Of a DNA stretch of 64,000 bases, positions 27,495 to 37,055 are shown one piece after another. The first letter of the stretch is position 1; each line of letters opens with the position of its first letter. The position numbers and the translations under genes are program-made. The stretch spans positions 1-64,000 of the forward strand of contig NZ_BMZF01000006.1 in NCBI RefSeq assembly GCF_014652655.1. Reading direction: 5' to 3'. Under the pieces are notes generated by a model. It saw only the letters and a list, made by a program, of their open reading frames with translations. It was not told where the DNA came from and made no database searches. The stretch comes from Paramylibacter ulvae. GTDB lineage: Bacteria > Pseudomonadota > Alphaproteobacteria > Rhodobacterales > Rhodobacteraceae.

Positions 27495-28403
27495 ATGAGT
27501 GATATTACAAATCCAACCCCGAAAAAAGAAACCAGCATGCGCCGGCGTATGTTGGCGGAGTTCTGGTTTTATTTTTCTGAAAACAAAGGTGCGGTTTTGG
27601 GGCTCGCGTTGATGGTCATTTTGATCTTTATCGCGGTATTTGCGCCGATCGTTGCACCCCATGATCCGATTCAACAATATCGCGATGCGCTGCTTGTTCC
27701 ACCCGTTTGGGAAGACGGGGGCGATTGGCGATTTTTGCTCGGCACTGATGCGGTTGGTCGCGATATGTTATCGCGGCTGATATATGGCGCACGGTTTTCA
27801 CTGTTTATCGGTGTTGTCGTTGTTGGACTGGCCTTGTTGGGCGGTGTGACTGTTGGCTTGATTGCGGGGTATTATCGCGGTGCGGTTGATACAGTAATCA
27901 TGCGGATGATGGATGTGATTTTGGCGTTTCCGTCATTGTTATTGGCGCTGGTGATGGTCGCAATTTTGGGACCAGGATTGTTAAATGCGATGATTGCGAT
28001 TGCGATTGTATTGCAACCACATTTTGTGCGCCTCACGCGTGCGGCGGTGCTAAATGAATTGAACCGTGATTACGTGACATCGGCGCGTGTTGCTGGTGCA
28101 TCACCGTTTTATTTGATGACGCGCACAATTTTGCCAAATTGCCTTGGCCCCGTAATCGTTCAGGCAACTTTGTCGTTTTCAAATGCAATTTTGGATGCGG
28201 CGGCACTTGGGTTCTTGGGGATGGGGGCACAGGCACCAACACCTGAATGGGGTACCATGCTGGCCGAGGCACGCGAATTCATTTCGCGCGCTTGGTGGGT
28301 TGTAACGTTCCCCGGTCTTGCCATTTTGATCACCGTATTGGCGATCAACCTGATGGGCGACGGCCTGCGCGATGCGCTTGATCCAAAGTTGAAGAGGTCA
28401 TAA
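27495..28403 (+). CDS. dppC: Dipeptide ABC transporter permease (DppC)
   Basis: The second membrane subunit, 302 residues. A cytoplasmic N-terminal tail, then helices; FLLGTDAVGRDMLSRLIYGAR and the EAA loop NRDYVTSARVAGASPFYLMTR mark the DppC/OppC family. The end GDGLRDALDPKLKRS is also typical. It begins 11 bases after dppB and its stop overlaps the dppD start by one base. Confidence 0.92.
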   Translation: MSDITNPTPKKETSMRRRMLAEFWFYFSENKGAVLGLALMVILIFIAVFAPIVAPHDPIQQYRDALLVPPVWEDGGDWRFLLGTDAVGRDMLSRLIYGARFSLFIGVVVVGLALLGGVTVGLIAGYYRGAVDTVIMRMMDVILAFPSLLLALVMVAILGPGLLNAMIAIAIVLQPHFVRLTRAAVLNELNRDYVTSARVAGASPFYLMTRTILPNCLGPVIVQATLSFSNAILDAAALGFLGMGAQAPTPEWGTMLAEAREFISRAWWVVTFPGLAILITVLAINLMGDGLRDALDPKLKRS

Positions 28404-29371
28404 TGGGACTGTTAGACATTCAAAACCTTAGCGTTGATTTTCAAACCGCGGGTGGATTGTTCCGCGCAGTGGACGGTGTTGATATTCAATGCGAACGCGG
28501 CGAAATCCTGTCAATTGTTGGCGAATCTGGTTCAGGTAAATCTGTGTCCATGTTGGCGATGATGGGGTTGCTGCCGTGGACGGCGAAAATCAATGCGGAC
28601 AAAATGGTGTTCGACGGGAAAGATCTCACCAAAATTAGCAAGCGAGAGCGACGTAAAATCATCGGCAAAGACATGGCGATGATATTCCAAGAACCTATTT
28701 CATCATTGAATCCGTGTTTCACCGTCGGGTTTCAGCTGGGCGAAAGTTTGAAATTACATCTGGGTATGAACCGCGCAGAACGTAAAAAACGTTCGATTGA
28801 ATTATTGGAACTGGTGGGGATTCCCGCACCTGAAACGCGTCTGTCTGCGTTTCCACATCAATTGTCGGGCGGAATGAACCAACGCGTGATGATTGCGATG
28901 GCGTTATCTGGTGATCCAAAACTGTTGATCGCCGATGAACCGACAACAGCATTGGACGTAACCATCCAAGCCCAGATTTTAGATTTGCTTGTTTCATTGC
29001 AAAAAGAAAAGGAAATGGCGCTGATCCTGATTACCCATGATATGGGTGTGGTTGCAGAAACCGCGGAACGGGTTCAGGTGCAATATGCGGGTCAACGTGT
29101 GGAAGAACAACATGTGACAGGCCTGTTCACAGATCCGCATCACCCTTACACATCGGCGTTGTTAAACGCGTTGCCAGAACGTGCGGTGGGGCGCAAATTG
29201 CCATCGATCCCTGGGGTTGTTCCAGGACAATATGATCGCCCAACGGGATGTTTGTTCGCACCGCGTTGCGCGCATGTGCAAGATGATTGCCATGGCAATG
29301 TAACCCGGCAATCGGCTGAACTTGGTAACGCCCTGTGTAACCACCCATTGAATGCAAAGGTGACAGCATGA
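28403..29371 (+). CDS. dppD: Dipeptide ABC transporter ATP-binding protein (DppD)
   Basis: ATPase subunit of 322 residues: Walker A GESGSGKSV, Q-loop MIFQEPISSLNP, signature LSGGMNQRV, Walker B LLIADEPTTALD, H-loop LITHDMG. The C-terminal oligopeptide/dipeptide ATPase extension has GCLFAPRCAHVQDDC with cysteines typical of this group. All catalytic residues are intact. Overlaps dppC and dppF by one and four bases. Confidence 0.92.
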   Translation: MGLLDIQNLSVDFQTAGGLFRAVDGVDIQCERGEILSIVGESGSGKSVSMLAMMGLLPWTAKINADKMVFDGKDLTKISKRERRKIIGKDMAMIFQEPISSLNPCFTVGFQLGESLKLHLGMNRAERKKRSIELLELVGIPAPETRLSAFPHQLSGGMNQRVMIAMALSGDPKLLIADEPTTALDVTIQAQILDLLVSLQKEKEMALILITHDMGVVAETAERVQVQYAGQRVEEQHVTGLFTDPHHPYTSALLNALPERAVGRKLPSIPGVVPGQYDRPTGCLFAPRCAHVQDDCHGNVTRQSAELGNALCNHPLNAKVTA

Positions 29372-30318
29372 GCACTGCAATTAACGCCGTTGATTTAAAA
29401 AAGCACTACGAGGTTGGGGGGGGCATGTTCCGTAAACCCGGTTTGGTAAAGGCGCTTGATGGTGCAAGTTTTACGCTGGATGCGGGTAAAACGCTGGCCG
29501 TGGTGGGTGAATCTGGCTGTGGTAAATCAACATTGGCACGTTTGGTGACAATGATCGAAACCCCAACAGAGGGGTCACTGGATATTGAGGGTAAGCCTGC
29601 GGATTCATCATCTGTCGATCATCGCAAGGCCGTTCAAATCGTTTTTCAAAACCCGTACAGTAGTTTGAACCCACGCCATAAAATTCGCACGATATTAGAA
29701 GAGCCATTGCGCCTGAACACAGACATGAGCGCAGAAGATCGCGGCAAGCGTGCCGCGCAAACCATGGAACGGGTTGGCTTGCGCCCTGAACATATTGAAC
29801 GTTACCCGCACATGTTTTCGGGTGGGCAACGCCAACGTATTGCGATCGCACGCGCGTTAATGTTGAACCCGCGCGTTTTGGTGTTGGACGAACCTGTGTC
29901 GGCCTTGGATTTATCCATTCAAGCGCAGGTCTTGAATATCCTTGCCGATTTACAAGCCGAACTAGGGCTGGCGTATTTGTTTATCAGCCATGATTTGTCG
30001 GTGGTGAAACATATCGCGGACGATGTGATGGTGATGTATCTGGGCAAGGTTGTGGAATCTGGCGCGGCCAAGGATGTATTCGCCAATCCGCGACATCCCT
30101 ATACCAAGGCATTGTTATCGGCGACACCGAATGCCGATCCTGTTGCGAAAAAAGAACGGATTGTTTTGACGGGTGAATTGCCATCGCCATTGAATCCGCC
30201 CGCGGGCTGTGCATTCAATCCGCGTTGTGCATATGCAAGCGACAAATGCCGTACATCTGCACCTGCGTTGGAAAAATTGGGTGACGTAGAGGTTGCATGC
30301 TATCACCCTGTTGGGTGA
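29368..30318 (+). CDS. dppF: Dipeptide ABC transporter ATP-binding protein (DppF)
   Basis: The second ATPase, 316 residues: Walker A GESGCGKST, Q-loop IVFQNPYSSLNP, signature FSGGQRQRI, Walker B VLVLDEPVSALD, H-loop FISHDLS, and the C-terminal block AGCAFNPRCAYASDKC. It is the last gene of the dpp operon and pairs with DppD on the DppBC membrane core. Confidence 0.92.
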   Translation: MSTAINAVDLKKHYEVGGGMFRKPGLVKALDGASFTLDAGKTLAVVGESGCGKSTLARLVTMIETPTEGSLDIEGKPADSSSVDHRKAVQIVFQNPYSSLNPRHKIRTILEEPLRLNTDMSAEDRGKRAAQTMERVGLRPEHIERYPHMFSGGQRQRIAIARALMLNPRVLVLDEPVSALDLSIQAQVLNILADLQAELGLAYLFISHDLSVVKHIADDVMVMYLGKVVESGAAKDVFANPRHPYTKALLSATPNADPVAKKERIVLTGELPSPLNPPAGCAFNPRCAYASDKCRTSAPALEKLGDVEVACYHPVG

Positions 30319-30324
30319 AAAATG

Positions 30325-30352
30325 AGGGGCGTTGTATCCGTGTGGCGCCCCT
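30325..30352. terminator. Bidirectional terminator between dppF and galU
   Basis: AGGGGCG pairs with CGCCCCT around a 14-base loop. T-runs flank both sides (TTTT after it on the plus strand, TTTTT on the minus strand), so it can end both the dpp operon and galU. Confidence 0.75.
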
Positions 30353-30360
30353 TTTAATCG

Positions 30361-31269
30361 CTATGCTTTGACTTTCTTTGCCGCGTCGATATTACCGATT
30401 GTTGTGCGCAGGAAATTTTCCAGATCGTCACGCAATTCTGGGCGTTCCAAGCCAAAAGAAATTGTGGCCTGTAAAAAGCCAGACATCGAACCGCAATCGA
30501 AACGATCACCCTCGAACCGATAACCGTAAACGCCGTTGCCTGCCGCTGCTTCTGCATTGATTGCATCGGTTAATTGAATTTCGCCAGCAACACCTGGACG
30601 GGTTTCCATCAGACGTTTCATGACGTTTGGTGATAATAAATACCGTCCAATAACCGCGTTGCGTGATGGGGTTACCTCTGGTGATGGTTTTTCCACCAGA
30701 CCACTTGCCTTGACCAATCGGCCATGATCCTGTTCGACATCGAGAATACCGTATGAACCTACATTTTCTAGTGGCACTTCCATTGTGCCAACAATGTTCG
30801 CGCGTGTTTCTTCCCAGGCTTCGACCATTTGCTTTAGACAACCCGGTTTTGCAGCAACAACATCATCTGGCAACAGCACCGCGAAAAATTCGTCGTCATC
30901 TACGAAATTGCGCGCGATCCCGACTGCGTGCCCCAAACCCAAGGGTTCACCTTGGCGAAGATACGCGGTTGATCCGTTTTCGATGTTGGATGCTTGTAGT
31001 TTTTCCAACAGTTTTTGCTTGCCGTCAGCCTTTAACCGATCTTCCAATGTGGGGTGCTTGTCAAAATAATCTGCCATGGCGGATTTGCCGCGCGCGCTGA
31101 CAAATAGGAAACTTTCAATACCTGCCTCGCGCGCTTCGTCCACTGCGTATTGCACCAATGGGCGATCCACGAGGGGCAGCATTTCTTTTGGGATGGATTT
31201 TGTGGCGGGTAAAAAGCGTGTGCCAAGCCCAGCGACAGGAAAGACAGCCTTGGTAATTTTCGGTTTCAT
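30361..31269 (-). CDS. galU: UTP-glucose-1-phosphate uridylyltransferase
   Basis: Makes UDP-glucose for lipopolysaccharide, exopolysaccharide and osmoadaptation sugars. 302 residues: nucleotide-binding VFPVAGLGTRFLPATKSIPKE, VLLPDDVV, and GVAGEIQLTDAI in the sugar domain, with FDCGSMSGF near the end. The ATG at 31269 begins the conserved MKPKITKAVF; the reading frame stays open further upstream but that part is not protein-like. Monocistronic. Confidence 0.93.
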   Translation of the reverse strand: MKPKITKAVFPVAGLGTRFLPATKSIPKEMLPLVDRPLVQYAVDEAREAGIESFLFVSARGKSAMADYFDKHPTLEDRLKADGKQKLLEKLQASNIENGSTAYLRQGEPLGLGHAVGIARNFVDDDEFFAVLLPDDVVAAKPGCLKQMVEAWEETRANIVGTMEVPLENVGSYGILDVEQDHGRLVKASGLVEKPSPEVTPSRNAVIGRYLLSPNVMKRLMETRPGVAGEIQLTDAINAEAAAGNGVYGYRFEGDRFDCGSMSGFLQATISFGLERPELRDDLENFLRTTIGNIDAAKKVKA

Positions 31270-31441
31270 GTTCTTCTTTTCAATTTGCTTTAACGAGTCA
31301 TATGTACGCGCTTTAATTGAGCGTTCAAGTTGTAGATTAAAATTCTGTGGCTCATGCTTATTTATGCAGCATATCATAACTGTGACGTTTCATACTGATT
31401 TTGTGAATTCTGCTTTGAAATTTCAACAAATATTTGATGCA

Positions 31442-31499
31442 TCGCAATTTATTGCGAGTCATTCGCAACTAGATTGACTTTATTGCGAATCATTCTCAT
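31442..31499. promoter_or_regulatory. Probable Mur/Fur-type metal boxes upstream of sitABCD
   Basis: Two phased sites 31 bases apart: TTGCGA-GTCAT-TCGCAA at 31452-31468, a perfect inverted repeat, and TTGCGA-ATCAT-TCTCAT at 31483-31499 with one arm degenerate. A further TCGCAA copy at 31442 faces the first one. The GCGA-N-CAT-TCGC core is close to Fur/Mur boxes of alphaproteobacteria. They end about 35 bases before the sitA start, where a repressor would block transcription when manganese or iron is plentiful. Confidence 0.65.
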
Positions 31500-31533
31500 A
31501 AGGATACCAATAGATAGATCGCAAGGAACAGCA

Positions 31534-32424
31534 ATGACTAGATTACTTACTATTTTCATGACTATGATTATCACGGGTCTGGGCATCACCGCACATGCGA
31601 ATGAGAAGTTTAAGGTTGTCACGACGTTTACCGTGATTGCCGACATGGCACAAAACGTGGCCGGTGACGCAGCAGAGGTGGTATCAATCACGCGTCCTGG
31701 TGCCGAAATTCACAACTACTCTCCGACCCCGCGTGATATTTTGCAGGCACAAAATGCGGAGTTGATTTTGTGGAATGGGTTAGGGCTTGAGATTTGGTTC
31801 GAACAGTTTTTCCAAAATTTAAGCGATGTACCAAGTGCGATTGTCACTGCGGGTGTTGAACCTATGGGAATTGCCCAAGGTCCATATATGGGCAAGCCAA
31901 ATCCACATGCATGGATGTCGCTGGATGCAGCGTTGATTTATGTTGATAATATTCGTGATGCGCTGGTTGTGCACGACCCAGATAATGCAGAAATATACAT
32001 CGAGAATGCGAAAATATATCAGGCAAAAATTTCTGATGTCATCGCGCCGATTAAAGCAGAGATTTTGAAAATCCCAGCGGACAAGCGTTGGCTAGTCAGC
32101 AGTGAGGGCGCGTTTAGCTATCTTGCGCGTGATTTCGATATGCAGGAACTTTACCTGTGGCCAATCAACGCCGACCAGCAGGGCACGCCAAAACAGGTGC
32201 GTGATGTTATAGATACGGTCCGCGAAAACCAAATCGGTGTGGTGTTCAGCGAAAGCACAATTTCCCCCGCGCCCGCACAACAGGTCGCGCGCGAGACGGG
32301 CGCAAAATATGGTGGTGTACTTTACGTCGATAGCCTAAGCAGTGCTGACGGTGCGGTGCCAACATATTTGGATTTGCTGCGCGTAACATCACAAACAATT
32401 TTACAAGGCTTAAATGCGCAATGA
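31534..32424 (+). CDS. sitA: Mn/Fe ABC transporter substrate-binding protein (SitA)
   Basis: Periplasmic metal-binding lipoprotein-type SBP (cluster A-I) of 296 residues with a signal peptide ending near TAHA. Likely ligands: His in [13 protein letters not shown], His in NPHAWMSL, Glu in SSEGAFSYL, and Asp in YVDSLSS, the His-His-Glu-Asp set of manganese/iron binders. There is no His-rich loop as in zinc ZnuA. AAGGA lies seven bases before the ATG. First of four overlapping genes. Confidence 0.9.
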   Translation: MTRLLTIFMTMIITGLGITAHANEKFKVVTTFTVIADMAQNVAGDAAEVVSITRPGAEIHNYSPTPRDILQAQNAELILWNGLGLEIWFEQFFQNLSDVPSAIVTAGVEPMGIAQGPYMGKPNPHAWMSLDAALIYVDNIRDALVVHDPDNAEIYIENAKIYQAKISDVIAPIKAEILKIPADKRWLVSSEGAFSYLARDFDMQELYLWPINADQQGTPKQVRDVIDTVRENQIGVVFSESTISPAPAQQVARETGAKYGGVLYVDSLSSADGAVPTYLDLLRVTSQTILQGLNAQ

Positions 32425-33281
32425 CGGACATGGGGCAATCGATTGATGGAATTTGCGCACGGAATGTCACCGTAACCTATCGCAATGGTCACACGGCATT
32501 GCGCGAGGCAAGTTTTGCAATACCAACGGGCACGATCGCCGCATTAGTCGGTGTAAACGGATCAGGTAAATCGACCTTATTCAAGGCGTTGATGGGCTTT
32601 GTCCCCACCGCACAAGGTGACATTTCAATCTTGGGGCAATCGGTCAAGGATGCTTTGCGCCAGAATATTGTAGCCTATGTCCCGCAAGCAGAAGAGGTTG
32701 ACTGGTCCTTTCCTGTACTTGTCGAAGATGTGGTGATGATGGGGCGATATGGTCACATGGGATTTTTACGCCGCCCGCATCAAAGAGATCACGAAATGGT
32801 GGCCGCATCACTTGAACGTGTTGGGATGCTGGAATATCGCAAGCGCCAAATAGGCGAGCTGTCAGGCGGACAAAAAAAACGGGTTTTCCTTGCACGGGCG
32901 CTGGCACAAGAGGGCAAGGTCATTTTGCTTGATGAACCTTTTACTGGCGTTGACGTCAAAACCGAAGATGCCATTATCAAACTGTTAAAAGGATTGCGCG
33001 ACGAAGGCTGTGTGATGCTGGTCGCCACGCATAATCTTGGGTCGGTTCCTGAATATTGTGATCAAACAATTTTGGTCAAAGGGACCGTTTTGGCATTTGG
33101 TCCAACGCAAACCGTTTTCACCCAAGATAATTTGGAACAAACATTCGGCGGCGTATTGCGCCATTTTGTATTGGGCGGGGATGATTTACACGATGATGAT
33201 GACGGGCGAACCGTCACCGTGATCACGGATGATGAGCGCCCCGTTGTGATTTACGACGATGAACATAAGACACGCAAATGA
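32421..33281 (+). CDS. sitB: Mn/Fe ABC transporter ATP-binding protein (SitB)
   Basis: ATPase of 286 residues: Walker [11 protein letters not shown]-loop [10 protein letters not shown], signature LSGGQKKRV, Walker [14 protein letters not shown]-loop VATHNLG. The last 40 residues are strongly acidic ([11 protein letters not shown]...[16 protein letters not shown]), an unusual tail that could touch metal. Overlaps sitA and sitC by four bases each. Confidence 0.9.
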   Translation: MTDMGQSIDGICARNVTVTYRNGHTALREASFAIPTGTIAALVGVNGSGKSTLFKALMGFVPTAQGDISILGQSVKDALRQNIVAYVPQAEEVDWSFPVLVEDVVMMGRYGHMGFLRRPHQRDHEMVAASLERVGMLEYRKRQIGELSGGQKKRVFLARALAQEGKVILLDEPFTGVDVKTEDAIIKLLKGLRDEGCVMLVATHNLGSVPEYCDQTILVKGTVLAFGPTQTVFTQDNLEQTFGGVLRHFVLGGDDLHDDDDGRTVTVITDDERPVVIYDDEHKTRK

Positions 33282-34150
33282 TGGACTATTTGCTGGAACC
33301 ATTTGGCTATCAATTCATGATCAATGCAATGTGGGTCAGCGCATTGGTCGGCGCGGTGTGCGCATTTTTATCGTGCTACCTGATGCTCAAAGGGTGGAGC
33401 TTGATCGGTGACGCCCTGTCGCATTCCATCGTGCCCGGTGTTGCAGGTGCCTATTTATTGGGGCTACCATTTTCCATAGGCGCATTTTTTGCAGGCGCTA
33501 TGGCGGGTGGTGCGATGTTATTTTTAAATGAACGCAGCGGATTAAAAGAAGACACAATCATCGGCATCATCTTTACCGCCTTTTTCGGGCTAGGTTTGTT
33601 TATGGTTTCAATCTCGCCCATTCCGATAAATATTCAAACGATAACGATGGGGAATATTTTGGCGATTTCTGCCAGTGATACGTGGCAGTTGGCGATCATC
33701 GGGTTCGTGTCGATGGCTGTATTATTGGCGAAATGGAAAGACTTCATGGTCACGTTTTTTGACGAAAGCCATGCACGTTCCATTGGATTGCGCCCAGAGA
33801 TTCTGAAAATTGTGTTTTTTACGATTTTGTCTGCATGTACGGTTGCCGCGATGCAAACTGTTGGTGCATTTTTGGTGATTGCCATGGTGGTGACACCTGG
33901 TGCGACGGCATATTTGTTAACGGATCGATTTCCTCGTCTGTTAAAAATCAGCGTTGCGATTGGTGCGACCACCAGCTTTGTCGGTGCCTATGTAAGCTAT
34001 TTTTTGAATGGTGCCACTGGTGGCGTGATTGTGGTTTTGCAAACAATCCTATTTTTGTTGGCATTCTTTTTTGCACCAAAGCATGGCTTGATTGCAAATC
34101 GTGCACGCGCACGCGCACGGCGCAGCGTGGCATTGGACGACGACATATGA
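33278..34150 (+). CDS. sitC: Mn/Fe ABC transporter permease (SitC)
   Basis: Metal-type ABC-3 permease of 290 residues with about eight helices: [31 protein letters not shown], and [17 protein letters not shown] with [16 protein letters not shown] near the end. The Cx4 basic tail ARARARRS is cytoplasmic. Overlaps sitB and sitD by four bases, so coupled translation is likely. Confidence 0.9.
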   Translation: MMDYLLEPFGYQFMINAMWVSALVGAVCAFLSCYLMLKGWSLIGDALSHSIVPGVAGAYLLGLPFSIGAFFAGAMAGGAMLFLNERSGLKEDTIIGIIFTAFFGLGLFMVSISPIPINIQTITMGNILAISASDTWQLAIIGFVSMAVLLAKWKDFMVTFFDESHARSIGLRPEILKIVFFTILSACTVAAMQTVGAFLVIAMVVTPGATAYLLTDRFPRLLKISVAIGATTSFVGAYVSYFLNGATGGVIVVLQTILFLLAFFFAPKHGLIANRARARARRSVALDDDI

Positions 34151-34992
34151 TGGAAACGCTGTTCTTGCCATTTCAGTTCCCTTTCATGGTCAATGCATTT
34201 TTGATCTGCGTTTTGGTTGCGATACCCGCAGGATTGCTGTCGTGTTATCTGGTGCTTAAGGGGTGGTCATTGATGGGTGATGCGATCAGCCATGCGGTAT
34301 TACCCGGTGTTGTGCTGGCCTATATCTTTAACTTTCCGATGTTGATCGGGGCATTTTTCGCGGGCATGATTTGCGCGGTGAGCACCGGATATTTAACAGA
34401 GCATAGCCGTATTAAACAGGACACTATCATGGGGGTGGTGTTCAGTGGGATGTTTGCACTTGGCATCGTTTTGTACACCAAAATTCAGACCAATGTGCAT
34501 TTGGATCATATCTTGTTTGGCAACATGCTGGGCATATCTGCAAGTGATCTGATGACCACGGGTTATGTCTCTATTTTTGTGGCCGCCGCAATCCTGTTGA
34601 AATGGAAAGATTTCATGCTGCATGCCTTTGACGAGGCACAGGCCAAGGCAACGGGGTTGAACGTGAACTTGTTGCATTACGGATTACTGGTGTTGATTTC
34701 GCTAACTGTGATTGCGGCGCTCAAGGCGGTTGGGATCATTTTGGCGATTGCATTTTTGGTCACACCTGGTGGGATCGCATTTTTGTTGACCCGTCGGTTT
34801 AGCATGATGTTGATTGTATCTGTCGCAGTTGCGGTTGGATCATCAGTGATTGGAATTTATGCGAGCTTTTTCATCAACAGCGCACCTGCACCGACAATCG
34901 TTTTGATCATGACTGCATTCTTTATTGTGGCGTTGGTTTGGTCAATTCGCACTACCAAACGCCAAAGCAAATTAGCCGCGCATTCCGCGTGA
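34147..34992 (+). CDS. sitD: Mn/Fe ABC transporter permease (SitD)
   Basis: The second ABC-3 permease, 281 residues, clearly a duplicate of SitC: LSCYLVLKGWSLMGDAISHAVLPGVVLAYIF, QAKATGLNVNLLHYGLL, LVTPGGIAFLLTRRF. The start ATG lies inside the sitC stop (ATGA). A longer open frame exists upstream but runs through sitC and is not coding. Its end overlaps the convergent znuB by 21 bases. Confidence 0.9.
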   Translation: MMETLFLPFQFPFMVNAFLICVLVAIPAGLLSCYLVLKGWSLMGDAISHAVLPGVVLAYIFNFPMLIGAFFAGMICAVSTGYLTEHSRIKQDTIMGVVFSGMFALGIVLYTKIQTNVHLDHILFGNMLGISASDLMTTGYVSIFVAAAILLKWKDFMLHAFDEAQAKATGLNVNLLHYGLLVLISLTVIAALKAVGIILAIAFLVTPGGIAFLLTRRFSMMLIVSVAVAVGSSVIGIYASFFINSAPAPTIVLIMTAFFIVALVWSIRTTKRQSKLAAHSA

Positions 34993-35763
34993 AAGCGTAT
35001 TTAATACGCCAAAAATTACTGCGGCACAGCACACGATTGTCGGCCCTGTGGGTGTGTCCCATATCAATGATGCTTGAATGCCAGATAACACAGATACGCT
35101 TCCGATTATCATCGCAAGACCTGCCATCATTTCGGGTGTTTTAGCAAAACCGCGTGCAGCGGCGGCGGGGATGATTAACAATGATGCGATTAATAGCGCG
35201 CCCACAACCTTGATCGCAACGGCCACGGTAATGGCCAAAGCCACTGTTAATATCAGTTGTTCGCGTTTTGGATTGATATGGTGCGATGATGCTAAATCTG
35301 CGTTTAACGTGGCCGTTAATAATGCTGACCAGCGCCAAGCAATAATGCCACAGACAATCACTGCGCCAATCCAAATGAATATCAAATCAGCCATGCTGAT
35401 GGCCAGAATGTCACCGAAAAGATAGGCCATCAGATCAACGCGGATACCAGATAAAAACGATACTGCAACCAATCCAAATGCTAATGCAGAATGCGATATC
35501 ACACCCAGTAATGTATCAACTGCCATGCCGCGTTCATTGAGGTTTGAAACGATAACGGCCATTCCCAGACACACAATAAGCACACCGAAAATCGTGGATG
35601 TGGAAAATGCCAATGATAGAGCAACGCCCAAAATGGCAGCATGGGCCGTTGCATCGCCGAAATAGGCCATGCGGCGCCACACCACGAAACAACCCAATGG
35701 TGCAGCGGCAATTGCCACCCCAATTCCAGCCAATGCGGCGCGAATTAAAAAGTTATCCAACAT
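34972..35763 (-). CDS. znuB: Zinc ABC transporter permease (ZnuB)
   Basis: A 263-residue permease with about eight helices: CFVVWRRMAYFGDATAHAAILGVALSL, the usual FGDxxAHAxxxGV block, then LIASLLIIPAAAARGFAKTPEMM. It is distinct from SitC/D (different helix spacing and no LKGWSL motif). Downstream gene of zur-znuC-znuB. Confidence 0.9.
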   Translation of the reverse strand: MLDNFLIRAALAGIGVAIAAAPLGCFVVWRRMAYFGDATAHAAILGVALSLAFSTSTIFGVLIVCLGMAVIVSNLNERGMAVDTLLGVISHSALAFGLVAVSFLSGIRVDLMAYLFGDILAISMADLIFIWIGAVIVCGIIAWRWSALLTATLNADLASSHHINPKREQLILTVALAITVAVAIKVVGALLIASLLIIPAAAARGFAKTPEMMAGLAMIIGSVSVLSGIQASLIWDTPTGPTIVCCAAVIFGVLNTLSRGMRG

Positions 35764-35772
35764 CGATTATTC

Positions 35773-36501
35773 CTAGTGCTCGTGATGGTGATGATCGTGA
35801 CCATGGTCGTGCTCGTGTCGATAAAGCGCAAGCGCGCCACCCGTTTGTGCGCCAAACAATGCGCGATATTCAGGCGCGTTGGATACTGTTTCAGGTGTGC
35901 CATGACAACATACATGCCCATTGAGGCAAACCACGCGATCAGATGCGCTCATCACCACATGTAACTCATGGCTGACCATGACAACGGCACAATTCAATTC
36001 TGCACGAATTTCCGCGATCAGTTCATAAAACCGCGCCGATCCTGGTTGATCCAAACCCTGTGTGGGTTCGTCCAGTAATAATAAATCGGGTTCACATAAC
36101 AATGCACGCGCCAACAACACGCGTTGAAATTGGCCGCCAGACAGGTCCGTCATCTGTTTGTGCATCATGTTTGTTGCACCAACGCGTTCAAGCGCGTTTT
36201 GTTTTTGCGTTTTGGTCGCACGTTTTGGAATCGACAGAAAGCGCTCAACATTCATCGGGAGGGTCGCATCAATCGCCAATGATTGCGGGACATACCCGAT
36301 GCGAATGTTTTTTTCGCGCTTTATCTGACCACCCGTTGGAACGATCGCACCGACAATCGCACGCAACAAGGTGGATTTACCCGAACCATTTGGCCCCACG
36401 ATTGTAAGAATTTCGCCCTTGGACAGATCCAAAGAAACATCATGCAAAATATGTTGGCCGCCAATTTTTACGGACACATTTTGAATAGAGATAAAGCTCA
36501 T
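35773..36501 (-). CDS. znuC: Zinc ABC transporter ATP-binding protein (ZnuC) with His-rich tail
   Basis: ATPase of 242 residues: Walker A GPNGSGKST, Q-loop YVPQSLAI, signature LSGGQFQRV, Walker B LLLLDEPTQGLD, H-loop VSHELHVV. The C-terminus ends in RHEHDHGHDHHHHEH, a histidine-rich tail unusual for an ATPase that may bind zinc in the cytoplasm. The start ATG overlaps the zur stop (ATGA) in the order zur-znuC-znuB. Confidence 0.9.
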   Translation of the reverse strand: MSFISIQNVSVKIGGQHILHDVSLDLSKGEILTIVGPNGSGKSTLLRAIVGAIVPTGGQIKREKNIRIGYVPQSLAIDATLPMNVERFLSIPKRATKTQKQNALERVGATNMMHKQMTDLSGGQFQRVLLARALLCEPDLLLLDEPTQGLDQPGSARFYELIAEIRAELNCAVVMVSHELHVVMSASDRVVCLNGHVCCHGTPETVSNAPEYRALFGAQTGGALALYRHEHDHGHDHHHHEH

Positions 36502-36995
36502 TGTGTGGGCTCGATACAAGCGGGGCAGATGCCGCGCGCCTCTATTACGGTTTGCTCAATGACAAATCCTGTATCCTTGGCCTGTTGGCGTAATGTGCTG
36601 GGCACATTTGGCACTTCTGCTTCGGCGACGCGTTTGCATTTTTTGCAAATCATGAACGCTGGATTGTGATCTTTGTGTGAATGTTCACATGCAACGAACG
36701 CATTCAACTGTTCGATTTTATGAGCCAAACCATTACCGACCAAAAATTCAAGCGCGCGATAAACAACAGGGGGCTGTGCCTTGCCACCTTCGCTGCTAAG
36801 TCGATCCAATATTTCATACGCACCAAGTGCTGAATGGCTCTCAAGCAATATTTCCAACACGCGTTTGCGCGCAGGTGTCAGCTTTAGATGCTGTGAATCG
36901 CAAATATTTTGGGCCGCGCTCAATGCGGTTTCGACACATGTGTCGTGATTATGCTGTCGAAAGTTTTTGATTTTATCGGTCATGAATTTTTTCAT
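36498..36995 (-). CDS. zur: Zinc-responsive repressor Zur (Fur family)
   Basis: A Fur-family repressor of about 165 residues: winged helix with LTPARKRVLEILLESHSALGAYEILDRL and PPVVYRALEFLVGNGLAHKIE, then a zinc-binding C-terminus with FVACEHSHKDH, CKKCKRVAE and GICPACIEP (structural Cys4 site). ATG at 36995 is five bases from the Zur box, so a leaderless message or a start at the next ATG (36983) is possible. Upstream extensions are not protein-like. It represses znuCB and znuA when zinc is sufficient. Confidence 0.88.
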   Translation of the reverse strand: MKKFMTDKIKNFRQHNHDTCVETALSAAQNICDSQHLKLTPARKRVLEILLESHSALGAYEILDRLSSEGGKAQPPVVYRALEFLVGNGLAHKIEQLNAFVACEHSHKDHNPAFMICKKCKRVAEAEVPNVPSTLRQQAKDTGFVIEQTVIEARGICPACIEPTQ

Positions 36996-36998
36996 TGA

Positions 36999-37019
36999 TA
37001 TGTTATAATATATCACATA
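36999..37019. promoter_or_regulatory. Zur box shared by zur-znuCB and znuA
   Basis: TATGTTATA, three central bases ATA, TATCACATA: a near-perfect inverted repeat with one mismatch per arm pair. It fits the alphaproteobacterial Zur consensus built around TGTTATA and TATAACA. It lies in the spacer between the divergent zur and znuA starts, so one box can control both. Confidence 0.8.
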
Positions 37020-37055
37020 CGTACACTGACTGAATTTGTCAATTGGAACGCAAAA

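Noticed and set aside
31270-31533. Long open frame upstream of galU
   Set aside because: The extra 36 residues cover the regulatory spacer and do not match GalU proteins; the conserved start is at 31269.
33835-34146. Upstream extension of the SitD frame
   Set aside because: It runs through the coding sequence of SitC in another frame, is rich in Cys/Trp and has no transporter-like features; the ATG at 34147 fits the overlap pattern.
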